From Mimachlamys varia (taxonomy: Eukaryota > Mollusca > Bivalvia > Pectinida > Pectinidae), in assembly GCA_947623455.1 (NCBI GenBank), contig OX392542.1, forward strand, positions 13,709,625-13,773,624: a stretch of DNA of 64,000 nucleotides, read 5' to 3'. Positions 61,325 through 64,000 of the stretch are shown piece after piece. Under the pieces are notes generated by a model. It was not told the origin of the DNA. It saw only the letters and a list, made by a program, of their open reading frames with translations, and made no database searches. How positions within the stretch are numbered: the stretch's first letter is position 1; every line of letters begins with the position of its first letter. A program made the position numbers and the translations under genes.

Positions 61325-61692
61325 TAGGGGGTGGCAAACTCTGCTCGTGGATTTTTGAGTCCCCGAGGTTTGCTGGAGCCTGCATGACCACAGTTATCTC
61401 ATGTGAGTAGTGGCACGGTACATAATATACACATTTTCGTAGTACACGATTTCAAATTATACAGAACTTATTTCGTTTTACTTCTAAATCCATCAAGTAA
61501 AGGAGCTTTACGCACCTGACCCTTCTGTTTCTACATTAGTTTAGATATTTTTGATTCCCATCTTTTGGACCCTAGCATCATTGAAGGACGAAACAGCTTT
61601 CTGGTGCAGTTTAATTGCATTTTAATATTTTTCGGCATACTGTATCTATTACTTAATTCAAAAGGTGCAGCATATGTGTGTGTTACGTCATC
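61325..61692 (+). repeat. Dispersed repeat family B, copy 7 (near full length)
   Basis: Starts 'tagggggtggcaaactctgc' and ends 'tgtgtgttacgtcatc'. About 368 bp, matching copy 5 in extent. It sits head-to-tail with copy 6, and the satellite begins 38 bases after its end. Confidence 0.9.
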
Positions 61693-61730
61693 GAATCGTT
61701 CAAATCGGGGGATACTAATCAGCTGTATGA

Positions 61731-62685
61731 ATATTTTCCCTAACATCTTCCCCCTGTGATATTTTCCCTAACATCTTCCCCCTATGATATTTTCCCTAAC
61801 ATCTTCCCCCTGTGATATTTTCCCTAACATCTTCCCCCTGTGATATTTTCCCTAACATCTTCCCCCTGTGATATTTTCCCTAACATCTTCCCCCTGTGAT
61901 ATTTTCCCTAACATCTTCCCCCTGTGATATTTTCCCTAACATCTTCCCCCTGTGATATTTCCCTAACATCTTCCCCCTGTGATATTTTCCCTAACATCTT
62001 CCCCCTGTGATATTTTCCCTAACATCTTCCCCCTGCGATATTTTCCCTCACATCTTCCCGCTATGATATTTTCCCTAACATCTTCCCCCTGTGATATTTT
62101 CCCTAACATCTTCCCCCTGTGATATTTTCCCTAACATCTTCCCCCTGTGATATTTTCCCTAACATCTTCCCCCTGTGATATTTTCCCTAACATCTTCCCC
62201 CTGTGATATTTTCCCTAACATCTTCCCCCTGTGATATTTTCCTAATATCTTCCCCCTGTGATATTTTCCCTAACATCTTCCCCCTGTGATATTTTCCCTA
62301 ACATCTTCCCCCTGTGATATTTTCCCTAACATCTTCCCCCTGTGATATTTTCCCTAACATCTTCCCCCTGTGATATTTTCCCTAACATCTTCCCCATGTG
62401 ATATTTTCCCTAACATCTTCCCCCTGTGAAATTTTCCCTAACATCTTCCCCCTGTGAAATTTTCCCTAACATCTTCCCCCTGTGATATTTTCCCTAGCAT
62501 CTTCCCCCTGTGATATTTCCCCTAACATCTTCCCCCTGTGATATTTTCCCTAGCATCTTCCCCCTGTGATATTTTCCCTAACATCTTCCCCCTGTGATAA
62601 TTTCCCTAACATCTTCCCCCTGTGATATTTTCCCTAACATCTTCCACCTGAGATATTTTCCCTAGCATCTTCCCCCTGTGATATT
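61731..62685. repeat. 28-bp satellite array, about 34 units
   Basis: A 955-bp array with a strict 28-bp period. The core is CCCTAACATCTTCCCCCTG flanked by 'gtgatatttt'. Most units are identical. Single-base gaps occur near 61957 and 62237. Variants 'ctagcatc', 'gaaatttt', 'cctatg' and 'ccatgtg' are scattered, with 'tagcatc' in alternate units near 62493 and 62549. One strand is almost purely pyrimidine across the core. Each unit contains a single CCCTAAC, the animal telomere hexamer plus one base, but never in tandem. No array-specific open frame persists. Confidence 0.97.
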
Positions 62686-64000
62686 AGGAACCCAAAGTGA
62701 AATGAGCAAAATTATAAACCATGCCCATCATAAACTTCACTTCGTCGTTCAAAGCAGCAATTATAAACGTTGCGTCGTCTGTCACACCAGATGTGTTTGT
62801 TGTTTGTTTGCTTAGACTTCAAAACTAATTGATGGCCACAAATAATTCAAAGTTTATATGGAAGTATACTGTTAGTAGTTTTGCTATTTAAGGATTTGCT
62901 CTTCGCTAAGCGTCCATGTGTAAGTGTAGGTGATTAATTTATTACCTCGTAAACAAAGACACATTATATTATACTCCTTTTACGTGTTGTTGTTTATCTT
63001 CATACACTATTCACAAAGAGAGGCGTTAGTTACGGCATTTCAGTTATAATTGAATTCACAGGTGAAATGACGGTGCGACTGTAAACTACGCAATCTTGCT
63101 GACATGTTTACAGAATTGTATCTTCTGTTACAATATTACTTCACGTCATACCAGTATGTTGTCTCTGGAAACATGAATGGAACTAGGAAACCGTTGACCT
63201 GTGTTTGTATATTTCTTCGTCAATGATGACGTCATCGGCTAGGCCATGCTCTTAAATCTTTGTTTTGGCAAAACAGATGATCTACTTTTGATTCCTATTT
63301 TGGAAATCAGCCATTGCAGATAATGAAATGTTAAAATATATGTTATGATACTTTACCATCAATTTCCTCTGCTGCGTTGTAGTGTGTGTAGGTGTATTTT
63401 ATTATTGTTTCATGACGTCCCCCTGATGGTGAAGCAACTAACTTGTCTCCTACAAAAAAAACTCTTCTTTAATTGCTTATATAGTTTACATGATCTAATA
63501 TTGCTTTGCGTGATAAGGATATCATGTACAACTGAGCCCTGTCAAGCAATAACGCTATCTCTGAGACTTTGCTGAAAGTGAGCACGCATGTATTATAAAT
63601 TCCGATAATTACCACTAATAATTTCTACGGTGATATCCCTTAGCTACCGCTGACGATTTTTTTGGTCAATAAATATTGTTTTAACTGCTTCCTCTTGCTC
63701 TGTCGGTTTGATGCCCTATTTCTAATTAACGTTAAGGTAGACAATGTACCATAAGGAAACACAAATTGCTTGTAAATCTGAGCACTGCACCTACAAGGAA
63801 GTTTCGTGATGGGGACAGAGACTCATGAAAGTTTGTTGACAATTCAGAAGGGTTATTGAATTCTTTTTCAATGCTTGTGTTGTCAATTTATAACACTTTT
63901 CATTGTATTAATCCTCTGATCTATACATGTTTTGAGCGATCCAATTTATTCCTATTGCTTTAATTTTTTCCAAAATAATTCATGAAAATTTCAGTGAGAG
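62686..64000. other. Unannotated sequence
   Basis: No gene recognised. A perfect 12-bp palindrome GATGACGTCATC with a consensus CRE is at 63225-63236. The 76-codon frame at 63345-63575 has no domain. Confidence 0.5.

Noticed and set aside
61731..62685. Interstitial telomere
   Set aside because: CCCTAAC occurs once per 28-bp unit and never in tandem, so it is not a telomeric repeat tract.
1..64000. Roughly one hundred open frames of 60-120 codons as genes
   Set aside because: They are evenly spread over both strands, often overlap each other, mostly lack ATG starts or domains, and are the expected background in AT-rich eukaryotic DNA.

Overview
This window looks like nuclear DNA of a marine invertebrate animal, most probably a mollusc and perhaps a bivalve. 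The sequence is AT-rich, with G+C of roughly one third judged by eye. It has no long open reading frame, no operon-like gene packing and no bacterial signals. It is full of short dispersed repeats, tRNA-derived elements, inverted-repeat elements and minisatellites. The assignment rests on the style of the repeats and is an inference. I recognise no complete protein-coding gene. The window reads as intergenic or deep intronic DNA, and almost all short open frames in it look like chance or lie inside repeats.

The best-represented mobile element (family A) is a reverse-transcriptase retroelement, present as at least 13 truncated copies on both strands. The two longest, at 17302-18090 (minus) and 51640-52375 (plus), keep the end of the RT domain. 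The second shows the IDD core of the YxDD catalytic box, with a stop codon where the aromatic residue is expected. Other repeat families are B (about 370 bp, seven copies, ending in a TTACGTCA-like sequence), C (three MITE-like copies with about 55-bp terminal inverted repeats), D (one MITE-like copy), E (two related copies), a tRNA-derived SINE at 34294 and a tRNA-derived relic at 20094.

Layout. 1-17 kb is mostly featureless sequence with isolated B, A, C and E copies, plus a striking 38-bp palindrome centred on a CRE motif at 4458. 17-31 kb holds retroelement fragments, a possible small ORF at 22469, MITE D, the 64-bp hairpin array at 27294 and a possible terminal exon at 30822. 31-34 kb holds 18-bp and 27-bp arrays. 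33.7-40.8 kb is a locally duplicated block (F) of about 2 kb per unit. One copy carries a family A tail and another a family B element, and the sister copies are empty at the corresponding positions. 42-53 kb has a 32-bp and a 67-bp array, two C elements and several A copies. 53-61 kb is mostly unannotated, with a GC-richer 220-bp island and a CRE pair. 61.2-62.7 kb has two B copies in tandem next to a 955-bp, 28-bp-period satellite.

No gene-gene cooperation can be described. The interest lies in repeat biology: nested insertions that can be ordered in time, a short reading frame kept open in several family A copies, a recurring minus-strand frame in the duplicated block, and several exact palindromes. 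I found no convincing new multi-gene system.
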